Positions 23,306-34,213 of a stretch of 64,000 nucleotides of DNA are shown here, in pieces. The stretch comes from Bedellia somnulentella. Its lineage: Eukaryota; Arthropoda; Insecta; Lepidoptera; Bedelliidae. Numbering within the stretch: position 1 is the stretch's first letter; every line of letters starts with the position of its first letter. The DNA is taken from positions 6,200,001 to 6,264,000 of the forward strand of contig OY755172.1 in NCBI GenBank assembly GCA_963576735.1. Direction: 5' to 3'. The position numbers and the translations under genes were made by a program. The notes below the pieces were generated by a model that worked only from the letters and a program-made list of their open reading frames with translations, did not search any database and had not been told where the DNA came from.

Positions 23306-24181
23306 TGAATTCTGTGGGCTCCCCGAGAGTCGAATCAGACCTTTAGATTTATGTTACGTACGCTATATTATTTCATAATCATTATAAATATATAATGAAC
23401 ACAATATCTAAAATTTAAAAATACCGAAGCATAATAATTTACAAAATTACAAATGCTTTAACTTTATCTACCGCTTTATTTCTTGGTTCAATTTATTTCT
23501 TAAGTTTATGACTTGGATACTTATAAAACTGCTACGATATATTTTTCCTTAAGCAGGAGAATTAAGATAATAAATAACTTCATTTTTTATAAATCTGCAA
23601 TCTGAAGTGATAGTAGATTATGTGTATTGAGAATAGAGATTGAATTGAGGAAAGCTTAGAGGAAGTTATAGTTTAAAAGAAAAACAAACATCGCGGTTGT
23701 AGCATTTCAAAACCTGTTGTTCAGAAGTGACAGTTCAATTTTACGTGATCAGACTTTTGACGTTGTACGTCAAGCCAGACTTCAAGCCCTCTGGCGTATA
23801 ACTAACTATTAACTCATCAATTCGTATTTTCGTATTCCCTTTATTTTGTTCAGTAACAGAATTGAATTCAGAGAGTACGTTGTACACGGGATTTAAATAT
23901 GCCTTGTGCATTTTGCTAACCATATTTACTGAGCTTCCCTGCCTCTACATCAAAATATAATATTCTCTATATTAGACATCATAACTTAGACATTTGACAT
24001 GTATAATATTCTAGCTTCGACGTACATACTAGCAATATTGTCGCTCTCCAAACCTATTATTACATATATGTGTGTACGTAGACGGCTATATTTTACTATG
24101 CAGTCACAACCCGTGTAAGGCCTTAAAGTTTGCAATTCCTAGAAGACAAATACACATGCATTTATTACATATATACATTAC

Positions 24182-24316
24182 CTGTCAGTGCCATTACAAT
24201 GCGAAGGTGCTAGATGGTTGTGTGAGTGATGGGGCGCGGGGGTGGCGGGGGTGTGGGGCGTGCTGCGCCATCCGCTCAGCAGCGGAGCCTCGCCGCTAGC
24301 GCCAAGCAGCTTTAAC
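24182..24316 (-). CDS. candidate cassette exon of the CNG channel gene
   Basis: GC-rich minus-strand segment with acceptor-like TTTGTAACAG just above 24316 and donor-like GACAG|GTAATG at 24181-24180. It is 135 nt, a multiple of three. In the frame dictated by the upstream exon (phase 2) it is open throughout: 'ag|g' gives Arg, then 44 codons starting LKLLGASGEAPLLSGW and continuing Pro/His/Thr-rich to NGTD. It ends with 'ag', which again pairs with the 't' of the exon at 14523. Inclusion or skipping would both keep the channel frame. No homology was recognised, and low-complexity GC-rich DNA can stay open by chance, so this is inference only. Confidence 0.35.
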
Positions 24317-24959
24317 CTGTTACAAATGTTTGGTTCTTATTCGATTTGTGAGAAAGTTTGGTTATTGTTAAAAATATATGTTTAGGGCTGAATTGAATTA
24401 TACGTAATGGTCTGTACTAGAATGGGTTACGCGATGTGACCAAAACTTTGTGGAAACTTTTTGTAGACATTTGAAGAAGATACTTATGGTTAACACAAAG
24501 TTACAAAATGTTCCAATAATGCTAGGTTTCTATCGGTGGGATTTTTATCTTATTTTGTAGTAATAAACTGTCATATTGCGAAGTTACGGGTTAATATAGC
24601 ATCGACAATTCGAAAAAGCTTCAGTTATCATGGCATAGAAAATCAATAGTTGTTTTAATTGTATGTACATTACTTTTACAATTTAAATAAAATTGTTAAA
24701 ATAACACAGAAATAAATAGATATAATATTAAATAAGAACATAAATAATTTCCGACGTATTGTATATACTTAAATGTTTGTTTCACGAATATTCCCGAACC
24801 AACGTTACAAAAAGAATCCATCTCGTTACAATTCGTGTACCGTATATCTTACTGTCAAAGTTTTAGCTTTAGTTAGGACTGAAAAGCTTAACATCTTCAA
24901 AGGCGTATTTTCAGTCAGATATTTGCGATTCTTTAGGAAAAGAAAAATATCGTTTTCAG

Positions 24960-25175
24960 CCCAATCGCCTTAGGATCACGCCGACGGGTTCCGATAGAAA
25001 TTGGTTTTTCCATTGCGGTAAGCCGGCCCTGTTGCCGCGGTAGTGAAGTTGTCGCTACTGTACCGTGAAATGAGATCTAAACCACTCAAACATACGATCG
25101 ATTTCTGCTTACAGGCGCACGTGCTCGGAAAGCGCCGGCATTCACTGACACTAACACGCATATGTACGGCGATTT
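24960..25175. promoter_or_regulatory. GC-richer, low-repeat segment (possible promoter or enhancer)
   Basis: Contains GGCGCACGTGCTCGG (E-box CACGTG), CGCCGGC and an atggaaaaacc context on the minus strand, but no convincing exon. It lies within the long CNG intron. Inference from composition only. Confidence 0.2.
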
Positions 25176-25883
25176 TTACACATCAAATCTTTATAGAAGT
25201 CATAACACGATGTTTGCTATTCATTTTTGTAAAAATATTATAATTTATCATCCCACAGTACTACGGCCTACATTAATACTCAATTTCAGAATATGAGTGT
25301 GGCCGGAAACATTGCATGTATGACTTGAAAAGGTTTGAAATGATTCAGTAAATCTGTGCATTCATCTGGATGACTACTTCTATATCAAAGGGATATTATG
25401 CATACAATACTAATTGTAGTTTTTGATCTAGTCTAATTTACGACTATCATTGGTAAGATATATTATAAGTTAAGCTTAATAATTCCAGGAACAATAGTGA
25501 TGTATCAGAGAAATCAAATCACGCAATGAAATTATTCTTGGGATATCATTCCAGTTGAGAAAAACGATTTTCTTTAAAATAAATATATTCAACGAGCTAG
25601 CATATTTCATGTATCGAAAGAGTTCTCGTAAATGAAACATTAATCATAGTCAAATTGAATTGGATACGCAATACTTAAGCTTCTCAGGAATGATATAAGG
25701 CGTTCCAATTTATTTATTTTATCCGCTTCAGTATGGAAATGTTTTACTTTTCTTCTTTCTAACTTTCATTTAAAATGAGCTTGTGTCAAATATGTAACAG
25801 AAAAACTGAAATGATGCAATATTATTTTTCTATTGTTCTCGGTCTGTTATTTGAATTTACTTATAGCGTGAGGGGGGTGAAGA

Positions 25884-26255
25884 TGTAATGAGTTATCTCA
25901 CCGGTCGGCGAATATAAAATAATAAAGTCACTTACAGTTTGACAGGTTTATTTTTCACCGACACACACTATGAATTTTAGAAGGCACAATGAAGAAAGAT
26001 TACACAGCTCAGACACAGACACAAATTAGGAAGACAGTCACATACAATAGCGAATAAAGAAGTAACAGTTAATGACATTAACAATATTCAACACGGATTA
26101 AGCTTAATTAGAAATAACACGAGAATAATACGAATGCTGTACGTATCGCGATAAGTGATTCACGACTGGTTAGGCAACGTTTTTCGAACCATCATCGCGG
26201 TAGCTCAAAACTACCCGCGAGAATAAAAGTTGTTAAAACTAGTGACGGGGTCACA
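25884..26255 (-). repeat. possible solo LTR
   Basis: Bounded by TGTAATGAG and GGGTCACA (TG...CA on the plus strand). On the minus strand it carries a polyadenylation-like AAAAATAAACCTG followed by TTTATTATTTTAT. No flanking duplication and no second copy, so the call is tentative. Confidence 0.3.
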
Positions 26256-26516
26256 TCCCATCGAACCGCTTATCGATATGCAAATCGATTATCGACCGAC
26301 TAGTATCGATCGCAATGTATATAATAAAAGTAAATATAAATACAACCAAATTAATATGATATATTAATTAAATTAAATGTATATTATAAATATTTATGTT
26401 TGTATGTTTAAGCATTATATATATAATATATTTATAATAATGATGTAGGTGTAGCCCACATACTTTTAGTCTGTAAGTTGTTGTTTTTAGTTTAATTGTT
26501 ATTTTGGGTATGACTT

Positions 26517-27425
26517 TTAGTTCCTCACCTCTCCCATGGCCGAAAAAGAAAATATAAATTTAAAATGGGAGAGGCGGTACTCCCCAACAAAAGCACAGTC
26601 GGTCGGGGTCAGGGAGTCAGGTTCAAGAACCGACGGACGATCCGAGCCGTATCGAGCAGCACCGCTTTCTGCATCTGTGCTGGAACCGACACGCCACAGA
26701 AATCCAACCGCCTCAAGTTGGTCGCGAGGCTGGTTGGAATTAACCCGTTCGCGGACAAAACAATTGGGATTATTTCTGTCGAAGTCACACCCCACATGTC
26801 GGTGATCTCATGAGCCAGATCGAGATATTTCCGACGCTTCTCGGTGTCGGCTTTCACGAGACCCTCGTCATGAGGGATAGTGACATCCACTAGAAATATC
26901 CTCGACTGCGACCGTTCCCATACCACGATATCAGGCTTATACGCTAGAATAGTCCTGTCTGATATACAATCTCATAACCGACGACCTCGGATGATGCATT
27001 CGATGAGAGGTCATCATCGTGCGGACTCGTCTGTCCAGAGCGTCGAGTTCGGTCTGAGTCCATCTGAGCACGCCAAATGTGTACATCAGTACAGGCATGA
27101 CCCAGGAGTTAATGGCTCGGATCTTATTAACGCCTGACAAGTAGCTATTAAGCACACTTTTCAGGCGTTCATAAAACTCCTCGCAAACACCCTGTTTCAC
27201 GTCTGCCACCTTCACACCGATGGTTTGTGACATGCCCAGATACCGGTATGTTTCAGCCTCGGAGAGTGCCCTCAAATGATTGGTGCCGACATCGACACCA
27301 TCAGAGTGCACGACATGCCCCTTCTCAACATGAATGACCGCACACTTATCGACCCCGAGCTCCATCTTGACGGAACCACTGAAATCGTTAGTGATCGTCA
27401 GTAGCTCCGCCAATCTGTCAGCCGT
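26517..27425 (-). pseudogene. R4/Dong-like LINE remnant (RT C-terminus and restriction-like endonuclease)
   Basis: Two pieces of one LINE polyprotein on the minus strand. The first (27413-26937) has the post-RT region with ETYRYLGMSQ, INSWVMPVLMYTFGV and DRRVRTMMTSHRMHHP. The second (about 26945-26609) begins KPDIVVWERSQ and continues FLVDVTIPHDE and KYLDLAHEI. KPD followed by a VDV strand is the pattern of the restriction-like endonuclease at the C-terminus of R2/R4-type LINEs. Between RLYI and KPD a long conserved part is missing, and the reading frame then stops. The RT catalytic core is absent (5' truncation). It cannot move. The identification is by recognised family motifs. Confidence 0.75.
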
Positions 27426-27429
27426 GGGG

Positions 27430-27565
27430 GCTTATTATTATTATTATTAGCCATTTATGTCCCACTGCTAGGCAAATTTTTATAGGTGGAGAATTTTAAT
27501 TGGCATTGGCATTGTTTATTTTATTGTTAAGTTAATGTATACGCTGTAAATCTTCCAAATAAAAT
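27430..27565 (+). repeat. (TTA)n and LINE 3' end
   Basis: TTATTATTATTATTAGCC, GTCCCACTGCTAGGC (a common lepidopteran repeat block) and CTGTAAATCTTCC with AATAAAATAAAATAA. It abuts the R4-like relic. Confidence 0.6.
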
Positions 27566-27886
27566 AAAATAATTATAATTTATATCCAACATTATTATCA
27601 TGAGGATGTCATAAATGTAGCAATTTCATTAAGATGAGATATGTGTATGGTAGTTTTTTTCAAATTTTATGGATCTTGCTTTTTGTTTTAGACGTTAATA
27701 AAGAATGCGATGAACTCATTTTAATTAAAAAATAATTTATTTTAGATTGTTTTGCAACCTGAGCGTTGGGATTCTTCTTAGCCAATCATTTACAATAGGT
27801 ATTAAAAACAATGCAGTTTCAGATCTTAGTTTGCTCTTTTGATAGATATGATATCAAAGCTCAGCCATAACAATATGAATCAAATA

Positions 27887-28141
27887 CATACATACATGTA
27901 ATCAAATAAATACTCACGGCCGTAAATCCCAAAAAGGGGTAGCCAGAGCTTCAGAGCTAGAAACTCCTCAGCCGCATTTGGAAGTTAATAGGGGAGAAGA
28001 TGGAAAAAATAAAGTATCGTTGGTGATGGGTCTCCAACCGCATCGCCCAAAAACCACTTCAAAAGCCCCATACCCTTAGTCGCCTCATACGATACCTCGG
28101 GTAGAAAGGGGTAGTGATATTCTAAGCCGGCACTACACGGT
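27887..28141 (-). repeat. SINE-A, full length
   Basis: 14-bp duplication ATATGAATCAAATA at 27873-27886 and 28142-28155. Confidence 0.93.
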
Positions 28142-28264
28142 ATATGAATCAAATAATCATTGAAAAAGAACTATGACACTAAAATTTTTATCATATGATA
28201 ACTTATTTCATCATAAATACAAAAACAGTTTGACCATTAAATTAAAGAAAGAAGCTAGACAATT

Positions 28265-28440
28265 TCAAATTCATATTTCGGTCTAACCACCTTCGAGGCA
28301 GGGCGGGTGTCCCCAACTCAGCACTTATGATTAAGGCACACTCACCGTAAGAGCCCTTCCGGCCTTCACAAACAAGCGGCAACTTGGCTACTCCAACTCC
28401 ACCTTAATGGCGATTGACTTTGATAATGTGGCTTCGTTAA
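28265..28440 (-). other. GC-richer segment with a strong donor-like site
   Basis: On the minus strand a short open frame (GVGVAKLPLVCEGRKGSY) ends at TTACG|GTGAGT. An in-frame stop lies just upstream. Phase (1) does not fit the CNG exons. It may be a repeat fragment or a small exon of another gene; I do not recognise it. Confidence 0.25.
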
Positions 28441-28914
28441 TTGATTCTCTTTTAGTCACAATGCTTTAACGTTTTACTTTAAAGGCATTAAGTTTTTATG
28501 TGTCGTCTTATGTCTAGAAGTTGGGTGAAACTATTGTTTAATTTGAAATAAGATTTTTAAAGTTGGGCAATTCGGACATTCGCTACCAGACTTTACTTTT
28601 CGTATAAAATACGTTAAGTAAAATTAGTTCTAATTTCTATAAAATTAACTAAACTTGGACAAACGTATAAACAAAAGAACTGAAGCTATATCTCCTTGTG
28701 TTTATCCCTAATCAAAAGTATTGACCATAAAGCGTTAATGTGAAAAAAGCAAATAAAATCAAATCATGAGACGCGTCGTTGAAAGATAAATAAATTAAGC
28801 GGTGAAGCATCAAAAGGTCGGAATGAATTGGTTATTGATTAAAAAGTAGAATCTCTTGAAAATTCAATCAATCACTTGCAAAGGTGACAACATCAGGAAA
28901 AAGCTCAATTTGAT

Positions 28915-28990
28915 GAAGAGCGGGAAAACCTCGCGGGCGGGTGGGGCGGCGGCGGCGGTGGCAGACCGCCCGCCCCCGCAAATAAAATAT
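28915..28990. other. CpG-rich patch
   Basis: GCGGGCGGGTGGGGCGGCGG-type sequence, far above local GC. It lies in the long CNG intron. No splice sites flank it on the minus strand. Confidence 0.4.
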
Positions 28991-29399
28991 TTTCAGATAA
29001 GCAAAGAGGTTGAAAGCGTTGCGATTGCTGCACTCTCGCATATCTCTTTTACTGACGATTCGTCTCTATGACAGATTCAAAATTATATAAAGCAATTTAA
29101 TAATTTTGTTTCTGTGAGTGGTTCAATGCGTACTTTAAATACATATAGTAATAGTTTCTTGTCAACTTTATCAAAAAACAAATTATGTTTTGGGTAGCGT
29201 TTTGAAGAATTCATTTCTTATATAAATTTGTTAGTTAACCGTTTTATTTACTATAACCAGACAAGAAATTCGGTAATATATGCAACAATAAGACGGAAAT
29301 TTTCAAAAATAAGTTTTTACTAAGATTTTAAGTTCAAATAAATAATTTAACAGGATATTGGTGATCATTAAAATACATTTTATAATGAACAATTTATAA

Positions 29400-29490
29400 A
29401 CTCAACTCAAACGTTCACGCCGTAGATCCCCGAAGGGGTTAGCAGAGGTACTAATACTTCTGAACATGTACTACTGAGCTATCACGGTTG
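29400..29490 (-). repeat. SINE-B with ~250-bp internal deletion
   Basis: The 3' end (to TACTTCTGAACATG) is fused directly to the tRNA head (ACTGAGCTATCACGGTTGTT). Confidence 0.85.
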
Positions 29491-30264
29491 TTACTAACTT
29501 ACTAATAATAATAAATATTGCCAATGCAGAATCATAGTATGGTTAAAATTCAATGTTTTTTTGGTTTGAGGATCCGATTAACCGACCCCAAGAAGATTTT
29601 TTAAAGCGCACAACCCTTTTGCTAAATGAGGAAAATGTTAAATAAATCATAGGGGTCAAATTGACTAAGATTAGGTGTTATTAATGTATTTTTCAAACCA
29701 GTAAAAGAATGGTAACACATCAGATTGTTCTAAAGGGTTCACTTAATGTTGGGCAATATAATATATAGATGATAAAAAAACATTTGAAAATATAAACTCC
29801 AAAATATCGTCGCATACTAAACATAGGACGATCTTAAGGTTATAGATTGCATTTTTTATTATTTACTAAAATAACAAAGGTTTGATGGATATGCAATCGA
29901 CAATTGACGTATTACCATTTAATGAGCCGCGTTTCCGCTACCTCATCACTCATGTGCCGATAAATTTAAATGCCCACATTCCAACAAAAGGGAACATGAT
30001 AGGCATCGCGTCAACCCATTGTCTGAAGTTTGTAAAGTCACGTCAGGCCTCATCAGTACATTTTGGAGAGAGCACAATGGAGCATTAGAACCGACACAGT
30101 CGATGTTCCGAGTAATAGCAAAGGCAAATAACGAAAGTTCTCCGAGATGAAAGTGCACTGGAGAGCTTTCGCTATATCTGAGCAGAACTTTAGACATTAC
30201 CTATATATCAACTCATTGGTTTCAAGAGCTCGGAATCGTATCCGTATTTTGACACATTATTTAG
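29491..30264. other. no gene seen
   Basis: 29880-30240 is less AT-rich with overlapping short frames on both strands, none with a recognisable domain or splice sites. Confidence 0.5.
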
Positions 30265-30400
30265 TACTAGCTTTTTGCCCGCGACTTCGTCCGCGTGGAC
30301 TACATTTTTTGCATCCGCAGCGCCATCTAGTTGAATCAGTAGGAAACTCCAACATACTTCGACAATACTTCCACAAATATTTTTCATAGTTTAAGAAGAG
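30265..30400 (+). repeat. interspersed repeat 5' end
   Basis: ACTAGCTTTTTGCCCGCGAC then TTCGTCCGCGTGG, a familiar lepidopteran repeat start; it decays within ~130 bp. Confidence 0.55.
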
Positions 30401-30465
30401 GTAAAGTATTAAAAATTTATACATACATTATATAGAGAAAATTAATATTAGAATAAAGAAATATT

Positions 30466-30603
30466 TTTAGGTGATTGTTGGGCGATGCAGTTGGAGACCC
30501 ATTTGACTACCTTTTCCCCATTCAACTTCCAAAAGTGGATAAAGAATTACTATCTCTGAAGCTGTGGCTACCCTTTTTTGGGATTTATAGCCGTTAGTAT
30601 ATA
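30466..30603 (+). repeat. SINE-A 3' part
   Basis: GGGCGATGCAGTTGGAGACCC to TATAGCCGTTAGTATATAG. Confidence 0.8.
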
Positions 30604-31174
30604 GTCATGATTGATTGATGGATGAATTTTATAAATTCCTTTTTGTAGTGGTTATATCAGTCAATCAGATCAAGTTTCAAATTTCTAATACAGTATATTT
30701 ATAGATCAAAAATCTGTATACTATATTTCAATCCCTTAGGGGATGAGTTCCAAAAAACCTTTTTATTTGTTCATACGAATCATGAAACAAACCATTTTGT
30801 ACCAAGTTTTATATGTTATATGTTGGTGATGTGTGAGAGATTGCAATCATCGGTCAACAGATGGCGTTACTGAATTAACATTGAGATATTTACTATTATT
30901 TACAAACTATGCATTCTGAGGCTTAAACAGAATATTAATTTATGCGTTAGTAAAACATAATATACATATCTATGAGAATGTAAGTTAAAAATAGTTAAAA
31001 AAACAAAAGCTATAAACATATTCTCAAACCTACCAAATGAATACACAAAATTCATACAATATACTTTCAATTATCTTTATTCATACATATTCGCAAAGTT
31101 GAATGTGAAAAAGAAGGATTAGTGCATCCTATTATTCTAACCTAACACAAAAGCAAAAAAGTCTCAAAAGACTT

Positions 31175-31244
31175 TGATCACCCGGGATTCGAACCTGGGT
31201 CATCCGTTAATTTAGTTTTAACCAATCGGTATACAGCTACGCCA
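31175..31244 (-). repeat. tRNA-like sequence, first tandem unit
   Basis: Minus strand reads TGGCGTAGCTGTATACC (A-box-like) and GGTTCGAATCCC (perfect B box) ending in a CCCGGGTGATCA acceptor-side block. The middle has lost anticodon-arm pairing. It is a tRNA-derived relic inside the 0.8-kb duplicated unit. Confidence 0.55.
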
Positions 31245-31328
31245 CAAAAACATTAATAATGATGTCAAATTTGTGATATGGTATATATCTAGTAGCCATA
31301 CTATTGACAAACAATTAAATACATAATA

Positions 31329-31519
31329 AGGAACTTGAAGTTCCTCAGCCACTTTTGGAAGTTGCGTCAGGAAAAGATAGTGAAATAAAGGTTGTTGGTG
31401 ATGGGTCTCCAACCACATCGCCCAAAAATCCCTTAAAAGCCCCAATACCGTTAGTCGCCTCTTACGTACACCTACCGGAAGAAATGGGGTAGTGTTATTC
31501 TAAGCCGACACTACACAGC
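31329..31519 (-). repeat. SINE-A lacking its 3' end, in tandem unit 1 only
   Basis: Ends at the 5' block GACACTACACAGC; the other side stops at TTCCTCAGCC. The paralogous unit 2 shows the uninterrupted site (ATTAAATGGACA). Confidence 0.9.
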
Positions 31520-31998
31520 AATTCATTAAATGGACATTTATTTTGATGAAAATAGATAAAACCCTTATTTTTTTCAAAAACACTATTAATGAAGAGTCTG
31601 ATAAAGTCGGTCGATGAAAAAATTAATCGTGTAAATATGGGGATCAATAAGTTGGTTATGTAAGAGAGATTGCAATCATCAGCCAATAAATGGCGGTACT
31701 GAATTAAAATTGAGATATTTACTATTATTTACAAACTATGCATTCTAAGACTTAAACAGAATATTAATTTATGCGTAAGTAAAGTATAATATATCTATGA
31801 GAATATTAGTTAAAAATAGTTAAATAAACAAAAGTTATAAACATATTCTCAAACCTACCAAATGAATACGCAAAATTCATACAATATGCTTTCAATTATC
31901 TTTATTCATACATATTCGCTTAATTGAATGTGAAAAAGAAGGATTAGTGCATCCTATTCTAACCTAACACGAAAGCAAAAAAATACGCAAAAAGACTT

Positions 31999-32066
31999 TG
32001 ACCACCCGGGATACGAACCTGGGTCTTTCGTTCTTAGTGTTTACCAAACGGTATACCACTACGCCA
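31999..32066 (-). repeat. tRNA-like sequence, second tandem unit
   Basis: Diverged copy of the tRNA-like block at 31175-31244. Here the A box reads TGGCGTAGTGGTATACC and the B box GGTTCGTATCCC, so different positions are preserved in each copy. Confidence 0.55.
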
Positions 32067-32275
32067 CGCAGACATTTGTGTAAGTATCAAATTTGTGATA
32101 TCCTATATATCTAGTAGTCATACTATTGACAAACAATTAAATGGACAATTATTTTGATGAAAATGGATGAAACCCTTATTTTTTCCAAAAAGACTATTAA
32201 TGAAGAGTCCGATAAAGTCGGTCGATGGAAAAATTAATCGTGTAAATATGGGGAACCATATAAGTTATGTTTTTT

Positions 32276-32768
32276 TATGCTCCTGTGGGAACCCTTGCGA
32301 AATCCGGGATAAATTATATCCTATATGTTGGCCAGGTGTATAACCTACATTCATTGCACAACGCCATCTATCGGACTTTGGATTCCAACTATCAACATTA
32401 GTTCTATATTTAGACTAAAGATGTCGTTGCAAGTACTATACTGAATTGCGTAACGTAATATTTTTCTTCTTGAACTCACAAAATTAATCATATCTTTTGA
32501 TAGAGTGAACCGATTTCGATGAAACAAAAACTAAGTTATACCTCAAGTTACGTATAATTTTTGTATATAAACATTTTTAGCATTGAATTCGTAGATTTTA
32601 CGTTTAGTGCGCACAAACAAACATATAAACAGACAAACAGACAAAAATTGAAAAAATGATGGAAATGGGTTCTGTTACTTATCTGTTCACACGCTGGCTA
32701 TTTTTTTTTTTCAATTTCTTCAATGTACAAAAATGACTTTTCTACAGATTTATTATATGTATAGATGT
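32276..32768 (+). repeat. interspersed repeat abutting the tandem duplication
   Basis: Contains CTCCTGTGGGAACCC, AAATCCGGGATAAA, ATAGAGTGAACCGATTTCG and ends TTTATTATATGTATAGAT, the layout of a common lepidopteran non-autonomous repeat. Confidence 0.6.
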
Positions 32769-33020
32769 AAGGAACAAACCCTAGATAGGTCAGTGGGGAT
32801 GATTAGACTCGATCATGCCTAATAAATGTTACAAGATTCGGTTATTGTCTGTATCAAGAGTTATTTTTAATTCAATGATGTACGCTCCTTAAATTTCTAG
32901 AAATTTTATTTCGTGTAATAGGCATGAATTCGTAAAGATTCGTAAAGAATATTATAATTCATAATATTAAATCTGCAAGAATTCGTAGTAACAAACTTTT
33001 GAATGACATACCTTCTACTG

Positions 33021-33256
33021 ATACATACTCACTATAAATCCCTTAACGGGGTAGCTAGAGCTTTGGAATGAGAAATTCCTCAGCCAGTTTTGGAAGTTGA
33101 TTTGGGAAAAGATGGTAATAATAAATGTTTTCGGTGACGGGTCTCCAACCACATCGCCCAAAAATCACTTAAAAAGCCACTATACCCTTAGTCGCCTCTT
33201 ACGATCACCCACGGGTAGAAATGGGGTAGTGTTATTCTAAGCCGACACTACACGGC
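33021..33256 (-). repeat. SINE-A, near full length
   Basis: ATACATACTCACTATAAATCCC to GACACTACACGGC. Confidence 0.9.
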
Positions 33257-33624
33257 AATGATCTAGCATTTGTAAAGTTCATTTATTTATATAAAATATG
33301 TTTTTTGTCTTATTTATTAATAAAATGTTTATATTTAGATATACAATGTTCAAATAATTTAACGTTCTATAATTCTAAAGTCTATTGATCACCTTGCTCT
33401 CGAAGTTGGTGGTTTGATAGATCAACTAAAATGGCGGGGAATTTCCCGAACTATTAATTACGATGGAACATTTTCCAAAACGTTTGTACACAAACTTTGT
33501 TTGAAAGTAGTTAGGATTAAGAAAAGACTACATTGGCGACTATCAATGATGTCATAATATAGCTATCGTCACACATAGATACATAGTATGTATACTGGTA
33601 GAACTGACAACTTAGCATCAGAAC

Positions 33625-33770
33625 AAAAATTTTCTAAGCCACATATAATATATAAACAAATATTGTTAAATTAAGGATGGTCGTGTTAGGTCTCCAGCCA
33701 CAACACTCAAAAACCACTTAAAACGCTCCAATAACCTTGGTTACCTTTTATGTCCCCCTGCCCATTTTGA
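33625..33770 (-). repeat. SINE-A, very degenerate
   Basis: Faint blocks AGGTCTCCAGCCACA and CTCAAAAACCACTTAAAA. Confidence 0.4.
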
Positions 33771-33958
33771 AATACCTCGTACCGAATAAATGTGTATGAG
33801 ACTACAAAATGTTAACTGGCCGGATGAAATAGGCTACTGCATTTGGGCGAACGCAATGGGGCAAATGTTTAAATGCATCGGCTTTGCCTTGGCCGAAAGC
33901 ACAAAACCTATTCTTATATGTAATACTTATATAATAACGTAAAGACGAAAAGACTCAC

Positions 33959-34040
33959 CTCGCTTTATGCGCCCGACTGGAGCGCCAGACAGGTCCATCT
34001 CGCTATTCAACCGAGTACTCAGGCGAGAACACATGACCTA
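33959..34040 (-). pseudogene. partial duplicate of the CNG 5' exon with its own donor
   Basis: About 45 nt next to a strong donor (CGAG|GTGAGT) closely match the last part of the exon at 34084-34213. Shared blocks are the AGCGAG-TGGACCTGTC core and the CGGGCGCATAAAGC block, offset by about 125 bp. One nucleotide is missing relative to the other copy, so this segment ends in phase 1 rather than phase 2 and would not join the S1 exon in frame. Beyond the homology a frame beginning MCSRLSTRL is open to the donor, so a divergent alternative first exon cannot be excluded. A decayed exon duplicate is the simpler reading. Confidence 0.45.
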
Positions 34041-34083
34041 GGCTCATATGCTAGCCCAATGTTGCACAGACTAATCAACTGAC

Positions 34084-34213
34084 CTTGCTTTATGCGCCCG
34101 CCTGGATCGCGAGGACAGGTCCAGCTCGCTAGCGGCCGAGCACGCCGTGGCGGTCTGCAGCGAGCCGCGGGAGCCGCCGAGCCGCCGCGACCCCAGACGG
34201 CACGTCATCATAT
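34084..34213 (-). CDS. CNG channel alpha-type subunit, 5' coding exon
   Basis: Upstream coding exon of the minus-strand CNG channel gene. The acceptor is a pyrimidine-rich tract ending TTCCAG just above 34213, and the donor is AAG|GTCAGT at 34083-34082. The frame is open for the whole 130 nt. It holds two consecutive ATGs (34211 and 34208), then 42 codons rich in Ser, Arg and Ala (starts MMTCRLGSRR, ends RRAHKA) and ends in phase 2 with 'ag'. This joins the leading 't' of the exon at 14523 to make AGT (Ser). The part encodes the variable cytoplasmic N-terminus, which has no catalytic motif, so assignment rests on phase, strand and order. Only 2 nt precede the first ATG in the exon, so translation may start here or further upstream. 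The segment is much more GC-rich than its surroundings. Confidence is moderate because N-termini are not conserved. Confidence 0.6.

Larger units (their letters stand above)
30822..32266. repeat. tandem duplication, units 30822-31650 and 31651-32266
   Basis: Two head-to-tail copies of a ~0.62-kb segment that begins GTTGGT(G/T)ATG and ends AATCGTGTAAATATGGGG, with many matching blocks and scattered substitutions. The first unit is 829 bp because it carries a SINE-A fragment (31329-31519) that the second lacks. Both contain the tRNA-like block. Confidence 0.9.

Noticed and set aside
24072..24299. 75-codon plus frame
   Set aside because: Crosses AT-rich sequence into the GC-rich block; the minus-strand reading has splice signals and matching phase.
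26536..27137. Plus-strand frames of 82-89 codons
   Set aside because: Antisense to the R4-like LINE relic.
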